From contig NQWY01033934.1 of assembly GCA_019425655.1 (NCBI GenBank), positions 171,027-235,026 on the forward strand: a DNA stretch of 64,000 nucleotides, given 5' to 3'. Below the pieces are notes generated by a model. It was not told the origin of the DNA. It saw only the letters and a list, made by a program, of their open reading frames with translations, and ran no database searches. Source of the DNA: Rhizophagus prolifer (Eukaryota; Glomeromycota; Glomeromycetes; Glomerales; Glomeraceae). The translations under genes and the position numbers were made by a program. This document shows positions 28,123 to 37,338 of the stretch, piece after piece; position 1 is the stretch's first letter, and every line of letters begins with the position of its first letter.

Positions 28123-28737
28123 ATGACAGAACGTAGCCCGTTAAGAGTTGGAATTGGTGGACCAGTAGGTTCGGGTAAAACAGCACTTACGCTTAACTTA
28201 TGCCTTGCCTTGCGTGATAAATACAATATGGCTGTAGTGACAAACGATATTTATACCAAAGAAGACTCAAACTTTTTAACCCGTAATGAAGCGATGTCGC
28301 CAGATCGTATTGTGGGTGTGGAAACAGGTGGTTGCCCACACACAGCAATTCGTGAAGATGCCTCAATTAACTTGGCTGCGATTGATGATTTATGCGAAAA
28401 ATTTGATGGCTTAGAGCTTATTATTATTGAAAGTGGTGGTGATAATTTAGCCGCGACATTTAGCCCAGAGCTCTCTGATTTAACTTTGTATGTTATTGAT
28501 GTGGCAGGTGGAGAAAAAATCCCTCGTAAAGGCGGGCCGGGTATTACCAAGTCAGATTTACTGATTATTAATAAAACTGACCTTGCGCCAATGGTTGGTG
28601 CAAACCTTGATGTCATGGACCAAGATGCAAAACGCATGCGCGGGGAAAAGCCATTCTTATTTTCAAACATGAAAACACAAGATGGGCTTGAACAAATTAT
28701 TCAATTTATTGAGAAACAAGGGCTGTTTAAGGCTTAA
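28123..28737 (+). CDS. ureG: Urease accessory GTPase UreG
   Basis: A 204-aa SIMIBI-class GTPase that drives nickel insertion into urease. The P-loop is [15 protein letters not shown]; the nickel-binding CPH motif is in [14 protein letters not shown]; the NKTD guanine-recognition motif is in [11 protein letters not shown]. Length is normal. AGGATAAAAATC precedes the ATG, and the nickel transporter gene follows after 9 bp. Confidence 0.98.
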   Translation: MTERSPLRVGIGGPVGSGKTALTLNLCLALRDKYNMAVVTNDIYTKEDSNFLTRNEAMSPDRIVGVETGGCPHTAIREDASINLAAIDDLCEKFDGLELIIIESGGDNLAATFSPELSDLTLYVIDVAGGEKIPRKGGPGITKSDLLIINKTDLAPMVGANLDVMDQDAKRMRGEKPFLFSNMKTQDGLEQIIQFIEKQGLFKA

Positions 28738-28746
28738 GGAGTAACT

Positions 28747-29316
28747 ATGAACTTCATTAAGAAATGGGGCATTGGGCTCCTTAGCATGTTACCGGCATTA
28801 GCCATGGCACATCCGGGACATGATCATGCACATTCAGGGTTTATGGCAGGTTTTATTCACCCTTTTACTGGGCTTGATCATTTAGTCATGGCTTTAGGTT
28901 TTGGTATCTTGTTATGGTCAGCCGCTAAACAATGGAAAATTGCTGGTGTCATTACACTAAGCATTACTTTGATTGTAGGTTTTTTAGTAGGTTCTGAAGG
29001 TTTAGTACCAGCCAGTATTGCTGAATACGGCATTATTGCTTCTTTGATTGTTACAGCGATTGCACTATGGACAAAATCAAATCGGATTTTGCCTATTGCT
29101 GCTGCATTACTTGCAAGCTTTCATGGTATAGCGCATGGTGTTGAACTCGCACATGCGGGACATATTGTTGCATTAGTAGCTGGTATGGTTACTGGTATGG
29201 CACTTATCTATTGCTGTGGCTTAGCACTAGGTGCATTGTTTACGCGATATGTACCTTATGGCAAAAAAATTATGGGTACTTGCGCAGCAATTGTTGCAGT
29301 CATTGGTTTAAGTTAA
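28747..29316 (+). CDS. ureJ: HupE/UreJ-family nickel permease
   Basis: A 189-aa membrane protein with a cleavable signal (LPALAMA) followed by the His-rich HPGHDHAHSGFMAGFIHP metal-binding motif and about six hydrophobic segments. GLDHLVMALGFG and SFHGIAHGVELAH are HupE/UreJ signatures. It probably brings nickel (or cobalt) to the cell for urease. It is the last gene of the operon, closed by a strong terminator. Confidence 0.93.
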   Translation: MNFIKKWGIGLLSMLPALAMAHPGHDHAHSGFMAGFIHPFTGLDHLVMALGFGILLWSAAKQWKIAGVITLSITLIVGFLVGSEGLVPASIAEYGIIASLIVTAIALWTKSNRILPIAAALLASFHGIAHGVELAHAGHIVALVAGMVTGMALIYCCGLALGALFTRYVPYGKKIMGTCAAIVAVIGLS

Positions 29317-29330
29317 TTAAACCCTTGCAA

Positions 29331-29357
29331 AAAAAGGTAGCTTTAAGCTACCTTTTT
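29331..29357 (+). terminator. Urease operon terminator
   Basis: AAAAAGGTAGCTT and AAGCTACCTTTTT form a long stem with a minimal loop, ending in five T. Confidence 0.87.
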
Positions 29358-29373
29358 GGATTTGCAAAATAAA

Positions 29374-29829
29374 ATGTGTGTGCATAAAAATATTTATCCT
29401 ATTTTTACAGCGCTGATTATCTTTTACAGTGGATATGTTCAGGCCTATGATTTTTTTCAACCAGAAAGTGATTCTACTTTACTAGATACAGAGCAGTTGT
29501 TAGATCAATCAGATTTAAACTTGGAACAAAGGCGGTTAGCCATTGAGCATGATGATGAAGTTAATAACTATAATGTGCTCAAAAACGAGTTTTATTCAAA
29601 TGAGCGTTGGGTAATTTATAATTATACGGCCTATGATACCGGGCAACTTCAGAACAAAAACAGCAATGGTTTAACGAATCATTTTAATATTCAAGATTTA
29701 TCCATTTCAGTTGGGTATGGAGTTAATTATAGTGTTAATCCAAGACTGAAAATTGGTTATGAATATATTTCGAGTTTTCCTTATGATCGAGGTCAACTCA
29801 TTCGATTTTTTACGATCTATTTATTCTGA
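29374..29829 (+). CDS. Small secreted/outer-membrane protein, unknown
   Basis: A 151-aa protein with signal peptide ending SGYVQA. The N-terminal mature part is acidic and glutamine-rich (residues 30-70). The C-terminal third alternates hydrophobic and polar residues (LSISVGYGVNYSVNPRLKIG) and ends in Phe (IYLF), as outer-membrane barrel proteins do; too short for a full barrel alone. An upstream in-frame TTG lies within the urease terminator, so ATG at 29374 is chosen, though no strong ribosome-binding site is visible. Family not recognised. Confidence 0.55.
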   Translation: MCVHKNIYPIFTALIIFYSGYVQAYDFFQPESDSTLLDTEQLLDQSDLNLEQRRLAIEHDDEVNNYNVLKNEFYSNERWVIYNYTAYDTGQLQNKNSNGLTNHFNIQDLSISVGYGVNYSVNPRLKIGYEYISSFPYDRGQLIRFFTIYLF

Positions 29830-29901
29830 AATAAAAAATTAAAATAATCTAATTCAAATAAATAGATCAGGTAAATTAATTCTTTATAAAATCCTACATG
29901 T

Positions 29902-30447
29902 TTAAATTTTCTGGTAAAGCCCCGCGTGGACAGTACCTGCTTTAGTGGTTTTCACTTGTTGCCATGATGCAGGAAGGTGAAGCTGAGATAAATCTCGGTC
30001 AGCTTCAACATAAATGTATCCATTATTTTTGATATGTGAATCTGCCAATTGAGCGAGCTCTTGCCATAGATCGAGACTATAAGGCGGATCTAAAAAAACG
30101 ACATCAAATTGTTCTTTTAAGCGCGGTAATGCTTGCTGAGCAGTTGCATTGAATAAATGACAATTCTGCGCTTTTAAAAGCTGGATATTCTCTTTTAAAA
30201 ATCGTGCTTGAGTCTTATCAGGTTCAATCATATAAACAGATGCGGCACCGCGTGAAAGCGCTTCAAAGCCTAATGCACCAGAACCTGTACAGATATCGAG
30301 AACCTGAGCATTTTGAATGTCCCACATGAGCCAATTAAATAACGTTTCACGAACACGATCTGGGGTGGGTCTTAAACCTTCAATACTTGCGAATGGTAAA
30401 ACTCGTCTTTTCCATTCGCCCCCAATAATGCGTAATTGATTTTTCAT
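29902..30447 (-). CDS. rsmD: 16S rRNA (guanine(966)-N2)-methyltransferase
   Basis: A 181-aa SAM-dependent methyltransferase that makes m2G966 in 16S rRNA. It begins with the RIIGGEWKRRVLPF segment. The SAM-binding motif is VLDICTGSGALGFEALSRG, and the catalytic (D/N)PPY motif is in VVFLDPPYSL. PTPDRVRETLFNWL is a family hallmark. Its ATG overlaps the mrdA stop (TAATG), so the two are translationally coupled. Confidence 0.94.
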   Translation of the reverse strand: MKNQLRIIGGEWKRRVLPFASIEGLRPTPDRVRETLFNWLMWDIQNAQVLDICTGSGALGFEALSRGAASVYMIEPDKTQARFLKENIQLLKAQNCHLFNATAQQALPRLKEQFDVVFLDPPYSLDLWQELAQLADSHIKNNGYIYVEADRDLSQLHLPASWQQVKTTKAGTVHAGLYQKI

Positions 30448-32462
30448 TATTCATCGATCTCATTTGTAGCAGGGCGAGCAGGAGTAGCTTGTGGAGCAGA
30501 TGCTGCTGCGGTAGTTGTAGCAGGTGCTGGCGTAGAGCTAGCAGTTTCGCCGCCACTTGGAAGCTCACCTGGTTTAATTCCTGCCGTCATAAGGCCACCA
30601 TTAACTTGATGGTTGGCTGGACGAATCGGATTTTTATTGCGGGTTAATAACCAGTAATCAAATATCGGCTTAGCAAGTTGAGCTGCGGAACCACCATGAC
30701 GACCATTTTCCCAAATGACCGCAATAGCAATTTCAGGTTTGTCAGCAGGTGCAAACCCAACGAATAAACCATGGTCAAGTTGGCGTTCACTAAGCGCAGC
30801 TTCGTTATAACGTTTACCCTGTGCAATACTTTTAACCTGTGCTGTACCTGTTTTTCCGGCAATTTGATAAAGCGATGTACGGATACCTCGTCCAGTACCT
30901 GATTGAATTACATCAATCATGGCTTCTCGCATTTTTACCCAGTCTTCGTCTGTACCGTTGAAATTAATTTTTCCATCAGGCGCATTACGGACTGTAAAAG
31001 GTTTTGCACCATGTGATGCACGTAAAACATGTGGAACTACATGAGAGCCGTGATTCGCTGTAATAGCAGTTGCCATTGCAAGTTGTAATGGAGTTGCAGT
31101 AAATGCACCTTGACCAATACTGACTGAAATTGTTTCACCTTTCATCCATTTAGTTTTGCGCGTACGCATTTTCCATTCTGGACTTGGGTATAAACCTTCA
31201 CTTTCACTTGGTAAGTCGACACCTGTTTTTTGACCAAAGCCAAATTGGCGCATCCATTGGTTCATCTGGTCGATGCCCATTTGATTTGCCAAAATATAAA
31301 AATAGGTATCGCAAGACATGATAATGGCTTTGTGCATGTTCACGATGCCATGACCAGTTTTTTTCCAGTCACGGAATTTGTGAGAGTCACCAGGTAAATG
31401 GAAATAACCTGGGTCAGAAATAGCAGTAGACCAGTCGACAATACCATAATGTAAACCGCCCATTGCTTCCATTGGTTTAATAGTCGAACCAGGAGGGTAT
31501 GCGCCTTGAACAGCACGGTTATAAAGAGGTTGGTCGATGTTGTCACGTAGAGAGCTATAATCTTTATGATTAATACCCGTCACAAATAGGTTTGGGTTAA
31601 AGCTTGGGCTTGAAACCAACGCAAGAATTTCACCAGTACGTGGGTCTATCGCAACAATTGCCCCACGACGACCAGCAAGTTGCTGTGATGCTACGACTTG
31701 TAAACCATAATCTAATGATAAATAGAGGTCATTACCACGAGTTGGATCTTTACGTCCTAAATGACGCAATACATTACTATGAGCATCGGCTTCTACAGAC
31801 TCATAACCCGGTGTTCCATGAAGTAAATCTTCATAGCTTTTCTCTACGCCAATTTTACCAATCAGGTTTGTTCCAGCGTATAAGTCTTTATCAATACTTT
31901 TTAATTCTTTATCGTTAATACGGCCAACATATCCGATCACATGAGCAAACAATTCACCATGCGGATAATAGCGCGTCATTTGGGTTTCAATTCTCACTCC
32001 AGGGAATTTGTATTTAACTTCACTAAACTTGGCAATATTTGTCTCGGTCAAGTTTAGCTTAATTGCAACGCGTTCAGTTTTTCGTGCCGTTTTAATACGA
32101 CTTTTAAAACGGTCTACATCTTCTTGAGTAAGTTCTAAAATGGGTTGTAGTTGTTCAATAACGGCATCAGGATTTTCAACATCGGCTTTACTTAATGTTG
32201 CTGTAAAAACCGGATAGTTGTCGGCCAGTAAAACCCCATTACGGTCATAAATATAACCACGAGCAGGGGGGAGCGGTTGTAAGCGAATACGGTTTTTATC
32301 CGATGCAGTCGAGAACTCATCGTAATGAAAAATTTGCAGATAAGCGTATCGGCTGGCTAGTACCAATAGACAGATAATCACAAGACCTACGGCAAAAAAT
32401 ATACGACCTCGATAAATGCGCTTTTCTTGCTGGATATCTTTTAAAGGAAAGTGCTGTTTCAT
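30447..32462 (-). CDS. mrdA: Penicillin-binding protein 2, rod-shape transpeptidase
   Basis: A 671-aa class B PBP, the elongasome D,D-transpeptidase and target of mecillinam and some carbapenems. One membrane anchor (IFFAVGLVIICLLVLASRYA) is followed by the pedestal/dimerisation domain and the transpeptidase domain with SxxK at Ser326-Lys329 (PPGSTIKP), SCD at 383-385 and KTGT in AGKTGTAQ. The C-terminal ~55 residues form a Pro/Ala/Thr/Ser-rich tail beyond the enzyme fold. No rodA lies next to it; the downstream coupled gene is rsmD. Confidence 0.96.
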   Translation of the reverse strand: MKQHFPLKDIQQEKRIYRGRIFFAVGLVIICLLVLASRYAYLQIFHYDEFSTASDKNRIRLQPLPPARGYIYDRNGVLLADNYPVFTATLSKADVENPDAVIEQLQPILELTQEDVDRFKSRIKTARKTERVAIKLNLTETNIAKFSEVKYKFPGVRIETQMTRYYPHGELFAHVIGYVGRINDKELKSIDKDLYAGTNLIGKIGVEKSYEDLLHGTPGYESVEADAHSNVLRHLGRKDPTRGNDLYLSLDYGLQVVASQQLAGRRGAIVAIDPRTGEILALVSSPSFNPNLFVTGINHKDYSSLRDNIDQPLYNRAVQGAYPPGSTIKPMEAMGGLHYGIVDWSTAISDPGYFHLPGDSHKFRDWKKTGHGIVNMHKAIIMSCDTYFYILANQMGIDQMNQWMRQFGFGQKTGVDLPSESEGLYPSPEWKMRTRKTKWMKGETISVSIGQGAFTATPLQLAMATAITANHGSHVVPHVLRASHGAKPFTVRNAPDGKINFNGTDEDWVKMREAMIDVIQSGTGRGIRTSLYQIAGKTGTAQVKSIAQGKRYNEAALSERQLDHGLFVGFAPADKPEIAIAVIWENGRHGGSAAQLAKPIFDYWLLTRNKNPIRPANHQVNGGLMTAGIKPGELPSGGETASSTPAPATTTAAASAPQATPARPATNEIDE

Positions 32463-32698
32463 ACGGATCGACTTAATGACATAGGGTGAGAAAAATAGCT
32501 GCTTATTCTAACGCAAGCGCAGTTAAAATATTGCATAATTTTCAAAGTTTCAGTGAAGAGGAAAATTGGCTTTTTTGACTTTGTAGACAACAAAATTGTA
32601 GAGTCTTGTATATAAGAAGCAAAATAATTCTGTTAAAGTCTTTCATTCAATAGAATAGGGTTGTTCTCACTATACGATTAGGGAAAATGGAGAAAATA

Positions 32699-33217
32699 AT
32701 GAGAAAAATTTATCCCTTACTTGCAGTTTTGACAGTAAGCAGTTGGGCAAATGCTCAAGATTATTCATTTCTTCCAGATGCAAAATTAGCAGATCACAAA
32801 GCGTCTACTTGGAATGTAGGTGCAGGTTTTACTCAAAAATTGTTACATCTTAATGGTGAGTGGGTAAACCCTTATGGTATTGCCTATGCCAAGGTTGGTG
32901 CATTTTTAAATGGTGATAAAACGGCTGGTGGGCAGGTTGGATTTCGCTATCCTTACTATCTGACTGGAACAGATAAAAATGGCTACTATATTGGCTTTTA
33001 TGCTGGACACCTTGATAGCAAGCCAGTGGATGGAGAGTATAAATCTCGTTTAGGTGCTGGTGTCGATTTGGCATATGTATTGTTGAATGCAGAAAGAATT
33101 AGTACTTTTAGTGTCGGTATTGGTGCAGCTGAAAAACTAACTGACCAGAACGGAGCAGTTGCTGCGAAGACTAAACCACAAATTCAATTTTCTTATTCTC
33201 TAAGTTTTGGTTTATAA
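32699..33217 (+). CDS. Putative outer-membrane beta-barrel protein
   Basis: A 172-aa protein with signal peptide MRKIYPLLAVLTVSSWANAQ. The mature region has repeated amphipathic strands (WNVGAGFTQKLLHLNGEWV, GGQVGFRYPYYLTG, NGYYIGFYAGHLDS) and ends SLSFGL, consistent with a small 8-stranded barrel. No specific family recognised. ATG at 32699 is chosen over ATG at 32687, because GGAG within the longer start lies 6 bp before it. Confidence 0.65.
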   Translation: MRKIYPLLAVLTVSSWANAQDYSFLPDAKLADHKASTWNVGAGFTQKLLHLNGEWVNPYGIAYAKVGAFLNGDKTAGGQVGFRYPYYLTGTDKNGYYIGFYAGHLDSKPVDGEYKSRLGAGVDLAYVLLNAERISTFSVGIGAAEKLTDQNGAVAAKTKPQIQFSYSLSFGL

Positions 33218-33278
33218 AACAAAGCAGTTTATCGTTAACTCGCCATAAGCAGAGCACAAATAAATACGAGAGTCTTAC

Positions 33279-34592
33279 ATGTTAGAGTACGTCAGCGGAT
33301 TGTGGCAGACCTTTTTACACAGACCTGATTTTTGGGCCGTTTTAAGTATCATCCCAGTTACTGCCTTTGTCACATGGGCACATGTGTGGATGGCGTTAAA
33401 AATGGTATTTTACCCAATCAAATTTTGGGGTTTTCATTTAGGCCCTTTACCAGTCGGTTGGCAAGGAATTGTGCCGCGCAAAGCTGGACGTATTTCAGGA
33501 ATTATCACCGATAATACTTTATCTAAATTAGGTTCTTTACGTGAGTTTTTAGAGGCCATGGACCCTGAAGACATGGCACGTATTATTGGTGAGCAAGTCG
33601 GATTTGAACTTGAGCATTTGATTGATGAGGTGATGATCGATCGTAATGCCGTACTTTGGGAAAATTTACCTTATTCAATTAAACGCCGTATTTATGCACA
33701 GGCGCATAAACAATTACCCGGTGTATTAAGAGAATTGGTGACTGAGCTGACCATGAACGTCGAGTCACTGGTGAATATGCGTGAAATGGTCGTGAGCCAG
33801 ATGGAAGGTGATCGCCGTTTAATGGTACGTATGTTTTTAAAAGTAGGCCAAAAAGAGATCAACTTTATTTGGCATATTAGTGCTTTAATCGGGATGTTCT
33901 TTGGTATTTTCCAAATGGTTGTCTGGTTCGTTGTACCTTGGCATTGGACTGTTCCGTTTTGGGCTTCAATTTGGGGTTTTTTAACCAACTGGATTGCAAT
34001 CTGGATGGTATTTAATCCAATTGAACCAAATTATATTCGTTACCCACAGATTTTTAGATTAACAAAAGACCGTAAGTTCCCTTGGATTGTGCCAGTTCTT
34101 CGAATTGGGACGTATAATTTCCAAGGTGCTTTCATGAAACGTCAAGAAGAAGTCTCTGATGTGTTCTCAAGTGTAGTTACAGAAGATCTGATCACCTTAA
34201 AATCGATTATGACTGAAATGATGTATGGGCCGCGTAAAGATAAGACGCGCCGTATTGTGAAGCGTCATATTAACGAAATTATGGAAACACCACTTGTTCG
34301 TACATCTTTACAGCTTTCTTTAGGGCCAAGAGAGTACGCAAGATTAAAGACGGACTTGATTGATCGTTCAATTGAAATTACGATGGGACCCGTATGTGAC
34401 CCTGCACTAAATGCAAGCCGGGCACAGAAGATTTTTCAAATGTTTAAAGAGCGTATTCGTGAACTAACACCAAAAGAGTTTCAGAATTTATTACGTCCTG
34501 CATTTCAAGAGGACGAGTGGATTCTTATTGTATTAGGTGGGGTAACCGGATTTATTGCTGGTACAATACATTTGTTTGTAGCTTTCTTATAA
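33279..34592 (+). CDS. DUF445 family membrane protein
   Basis: A 437-aa protein. One N-terminal membrane segment precedes the conserved PIKFWGFHLGPLPVGWQGIV and KAGRISGIITDNTL motifs. A helical cytoplasmic region, two central membrane segments (ISALIGMFFGIFQMVVWFV and a WGFLTNWIAIWMVFNPIEP hairpin), a second helical region, and a final C-terminal segment (LGGVTGFIAGTIHLFVAFL) follow. Motifs fit DUF445/YheB-like proteins, whose function is unsettled. It is 60 bp after the barrel gene and 84 bp before adk. Confidence 0.8.
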   Translation: MLEYVSGLWQTFLHRPDFWAVLSIIPVTAFVTWAHVWMALKMVFYPIKFWGFHLGPLPVGWQGIVPRKAGRISGIITDNTLSKLGSLREFLEAMDPEDMARIIGEQVGFELEHLIDEVMIDRNAVLWENLPYSIKRRIYAQAHKQLPGVLRELVTELTMNVESLVNMREMVVSQMEGDRRLMVRMFLKVGQKEINFIWHISALIGMFFGIFQMVVWFVVPWHWTVPFWASIWGFLTNWIAIWMVFNPIEPNYIRYPQIFRLTKDRKFPWIVPVLRIGTYNFQGAFMKRQEEVSDVFSSVVTEDLITLKSIMTEMMYGPRKDKTRRIVKRHINEIMETPLVRTSLQLSLGPREYARLKTDLIDRSIEITMGPVCDPALNASRAQKIFQMFKERIRELTPKEFQNLLRPAFQEDEWILIVLGGVTGFIAGTIHLFVAFL

Positions 34593-34661
34593 TTCGACGT
34601 CGGGCAGGATCTATTGAAGATTAATGAGACTTTTTCTGCCAGACTTCATTCATTGTTTTAA

Positions 34662-35330
<669 letters not shown>

Positions 35331-35348
35331 TTTAATATTATTTGTGAT

Positions 35349-35375
35349 AAAGAGCCCTCTTTGTGAGGGCTCTTT
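35349..35375 (+). terminator. adk terminator
   Basis: AAAGAGCCCTC pairs with GAGGGCTCTTT around a 5-nt loop, followed by TCTTT. Confidence 0.83.
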
Positions 35376-35401
35376 TCTTTCATTAAGTGCGGGAGAACGA
35401 T

Positions 35402-35581
35402 ATGAAAATCATTTTGATTTTAGTGGTATTGCTGAGTCTGGCACTATTGTTATTTTTGCTATATCAAAGTCAAAAAATGCTACGTCATGTGCAGAAACAA
35501 CAGGCTTTGGAAAATAAAAAGAACGGACGAGAACGTCAACTACATCCCAAATTGCAGCAGATTAAAAAACCTCAGGATTAA
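35402..35581 (+). CDS. Small single-pass membrane protein
   Basis: A 59-aa protein with one N-terminal hydrophobic helix (IILILVVLLSLALLLFLLY) and a basic, glutamine-rich cytoplasmic tail. GGGAGAACGAT places a good ribosome-binding site before ATG 35402, which I prefer over the in-frame GTG at 35387. It overlaps the end of nth by 4 bp on the other strand. Function unknown; the good start signal supports a real gene. Confidence 0.6.
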   Translation: MKIILILVVLLSLALLLFLLYQSQKMLRHVQKQQALENKKNGRERQLHPKLQQIKKPQD

Positions 35582-35589
35582 CTGAGGTT
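35568..35589. terminator. Short bidirectional terminator between the small membrane gene and nth
   Basis: AACCTCAG pairs with CTGAGGTT around a 6-nt loop that contains both stop codons. A-rich and T-rich flanks suit both directions. Confidence 0.6.
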
Positions 35590-36264
35590 CTTTGTTGGAA
35601 TTGCTTTTATAGCACCAAATTCAAAGCGGTCTGGCCAGTTACATACATCGGCAACCACACATTCTGAGCATTTCGGTTTACGGGCAATACAGCAGTAACG
35701 GCCATGTAATATCAACCAGTGATGTGCATCTATAATAAATTCTTTCGGAATCACCTTAACTAAACGGTGTTCAACCTCAAGTACATTTTTGCCTACTGCT
35801 AAGCCGGTACGGTTTCCCACACGAAAAATGTGCGTGTCGACAGCCATAGTCGGTTGTCCAAAAGCTGTATTTAAAACAACATTTGCGGTTTTACGCCCCA
35901 CACCCGGTAAAGCTTCTAAGTCTTTTCTATTGCTTGGAACTTCGCCGTTAAATTGTTCCATTAAAATCTTACAGGTCTTAATGACATTTTCTGCTTTAGC
36001 GTTGTAAAGGCCAATTGTTTTAATATATTCCTTTAACCCATCTACGCCCAAGTTATAGATTTTCTCGGCTGTATTAGCCACAGGATAAAGCTTATCAGTG
36101 GCTTTGTTTACGCTAACGTCAGTTGCTTGAGCCGATAACATGACAGCAATTAATAATTCGAATGGAGATGAATATTTTAATTCGGTCTCAGGAGACGGCC
36201 GTTGTTCACGAAGGCGTTCAAAGAAAATTTGAATCTGCTTTTTCGTCATATTTTTGACGGCCAT
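35578..36264 (-). CDS. nth: Endonuclease III
   Basis: A 228-aa base-excision repair glycosylase/AP lyase for oxidised pyrimidines. The helix-hairpin-helix LPGVGRKTANVVLN contains the catalytic Lys125, and Asp143 lies in VDTHIFRVGN. The [4Fe-4S] ligands follow C-x6-C-x2-C-x5-C near the C-terminus (CIARKPKCSEC then VVADVC). Its ATG directly follows the rnfB stop (TGAATG), so the pair is coupled. An internal Met at residue 6 is an alternative start. Confidence 0.96.
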   Translation of the reverse strand: MAVKNMTKKQIQIFFERLREQRPSPETELKYSSPFELLIAVMLSAQATDVSVNKATDKLYPVANTAEKIYNLGVDGLKEYIKTIGLYNAKAENVIKTCKILMEQFNGEVPSNRKDLEALPGVGRKTANVVLNTAFGQPTMAVDTHIFRVGNRTGLAVGKNVLEVEHRLVKVIPKEFIIDAHHWLILHGRYCCIARKPKCSECVVADVCNWPDRFEFGAIKAIPTKNLS

Positions 36265-37056
36265 TCAGACCTCCTGTAATTGAATGAGTTGCTGTTGTAG
36301 TTCATCAAGTTGAAGACGCTTTTTTGCATCTTCTCGAACACTGAGCTGCTTTTCCAACTTTTTAATTTGTGTGCGAATTTTAGCTAATTCAATAGTCGTT
36401 TTTGCGTCATTTACAATTACTTCTTTCGGCTTCTCAATGATTTGAATTGAAGGCAGATCATCAAGTGCTTGTGAGAACTGTGCAAAAAATTGTGTGTCAA
36501 TTTCAGCGCGTACGACAGGCCCTTTGCGATGTATACGACGTTTCTCTTCACGTTGAATATGCGTGTAGTAACGTTGTCTTAAATCATTTTGTTCTGCAAT
36601 TCTTTGCTGTTCATTTGGTAAAGCTTGAGTGTCTTCGACCAGATCAATACAGTCAACAGGGCAGGGTGGAATACATAACTCACAACCTGTGCATAGATCA
36701 GTCAAAATGGTATGCATGAGCTTACCACTACCAATAATGGCATCTACAGGACAGGCATTAATGCATTTTGTACATCCGATACATTCGTCTTCACGAATAA
36801 TCGCTTTCATACGTTGTGGGCGTCCATCTGCTTGTACGGGCCAGACACTTGTTTCAGCAAGCAATGACGAGCGATTTAATAGTTTTGCGAGCGCATCGGC
36901 CACTGGCTGTCCACCAGGAACACATTTATTTGCATCTTCACCTTCAGCAATGGACTTTGCGTAAGGTAGACAACCGTCACGGTGTCCACATAAACCACAT
37001 TGTGTTTGTGGCAATAACGCATCGATCTCGCGTATGAGAGAAATAGATGGATTCAT
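36265..37056 (-). CDS. rnfB: RnfB/RsxB-like iron-sulfur protein
   Basis: A 263-aa ferredoxin-like protein. The N-terminal RnfB-type cluster motif is [20 protein letters not shown] with a later Cys in NKCVPGG. Two [4Fe-4S] ferredoxin motifs follow ([16 protein letters not shown] and [16 protein letters not shown]). The C-terminal ~100 residues are a charged coiled coil. The usual N-terminal membrane helix of RnfB is missing, and no other rnf genes are here, so it may work outside an Rnf complex. It is immediately upstream of and probably coupled to nth, as the rsx operon is in E. coli. Confidence 0.85.
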   Translation of the reverse strand: MNPSISLIREIDALLPQTQCGLCGHRDGCLPYAKSIAEGEDANKCVPGGQPVADALAKLLNRSSLLAETSVWPVQADGRPQRMKAIIREDECIGCTKCINACPVDAIIGSGKLMHTILTDLCTGCELCIPPCPVDCIDLVEDTQALPNEQQRIAEQNDLRQRYYTHIQREEKRRIHRKGPVVRAEIDTQFFAQFSQALDDLPSIQIIEKPKEVIVNDAKTTIELAKIRTQIKKLEKQLSVREDAKKRLQLDELQQQLIQLQEV

Positions 37057-37338
37057 AGAGGAAAATAGCTTGTTTAAAACGATGCGATAATGAAGAAAAA
37101 CCTAAGTAAGGTCAATGGATTTTAACGAATTTATAGGCTTTTTGATTGACCTAAAATGTAGCTAATATTGCACAATAATAGATCAAAAAAATGAAATGAT
37201 AAATGACTATTATTGATTTTTAGATAGTTTTTCCTATTGTTAAAATTGATGGAAAGGGATTTAATATTTTGCTGCTAAATGATGCATTTTAAAATGTATT
37301 GCACCAATTTAATTCATTACTATGCTGAGGACCGTGCA

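Noticed and set aside
28251-28670. Minus-strand frame of 139 codons opposite ureG
   Set aside because: It is a shadow of a highly conserved GTPase gene in an intact operon.
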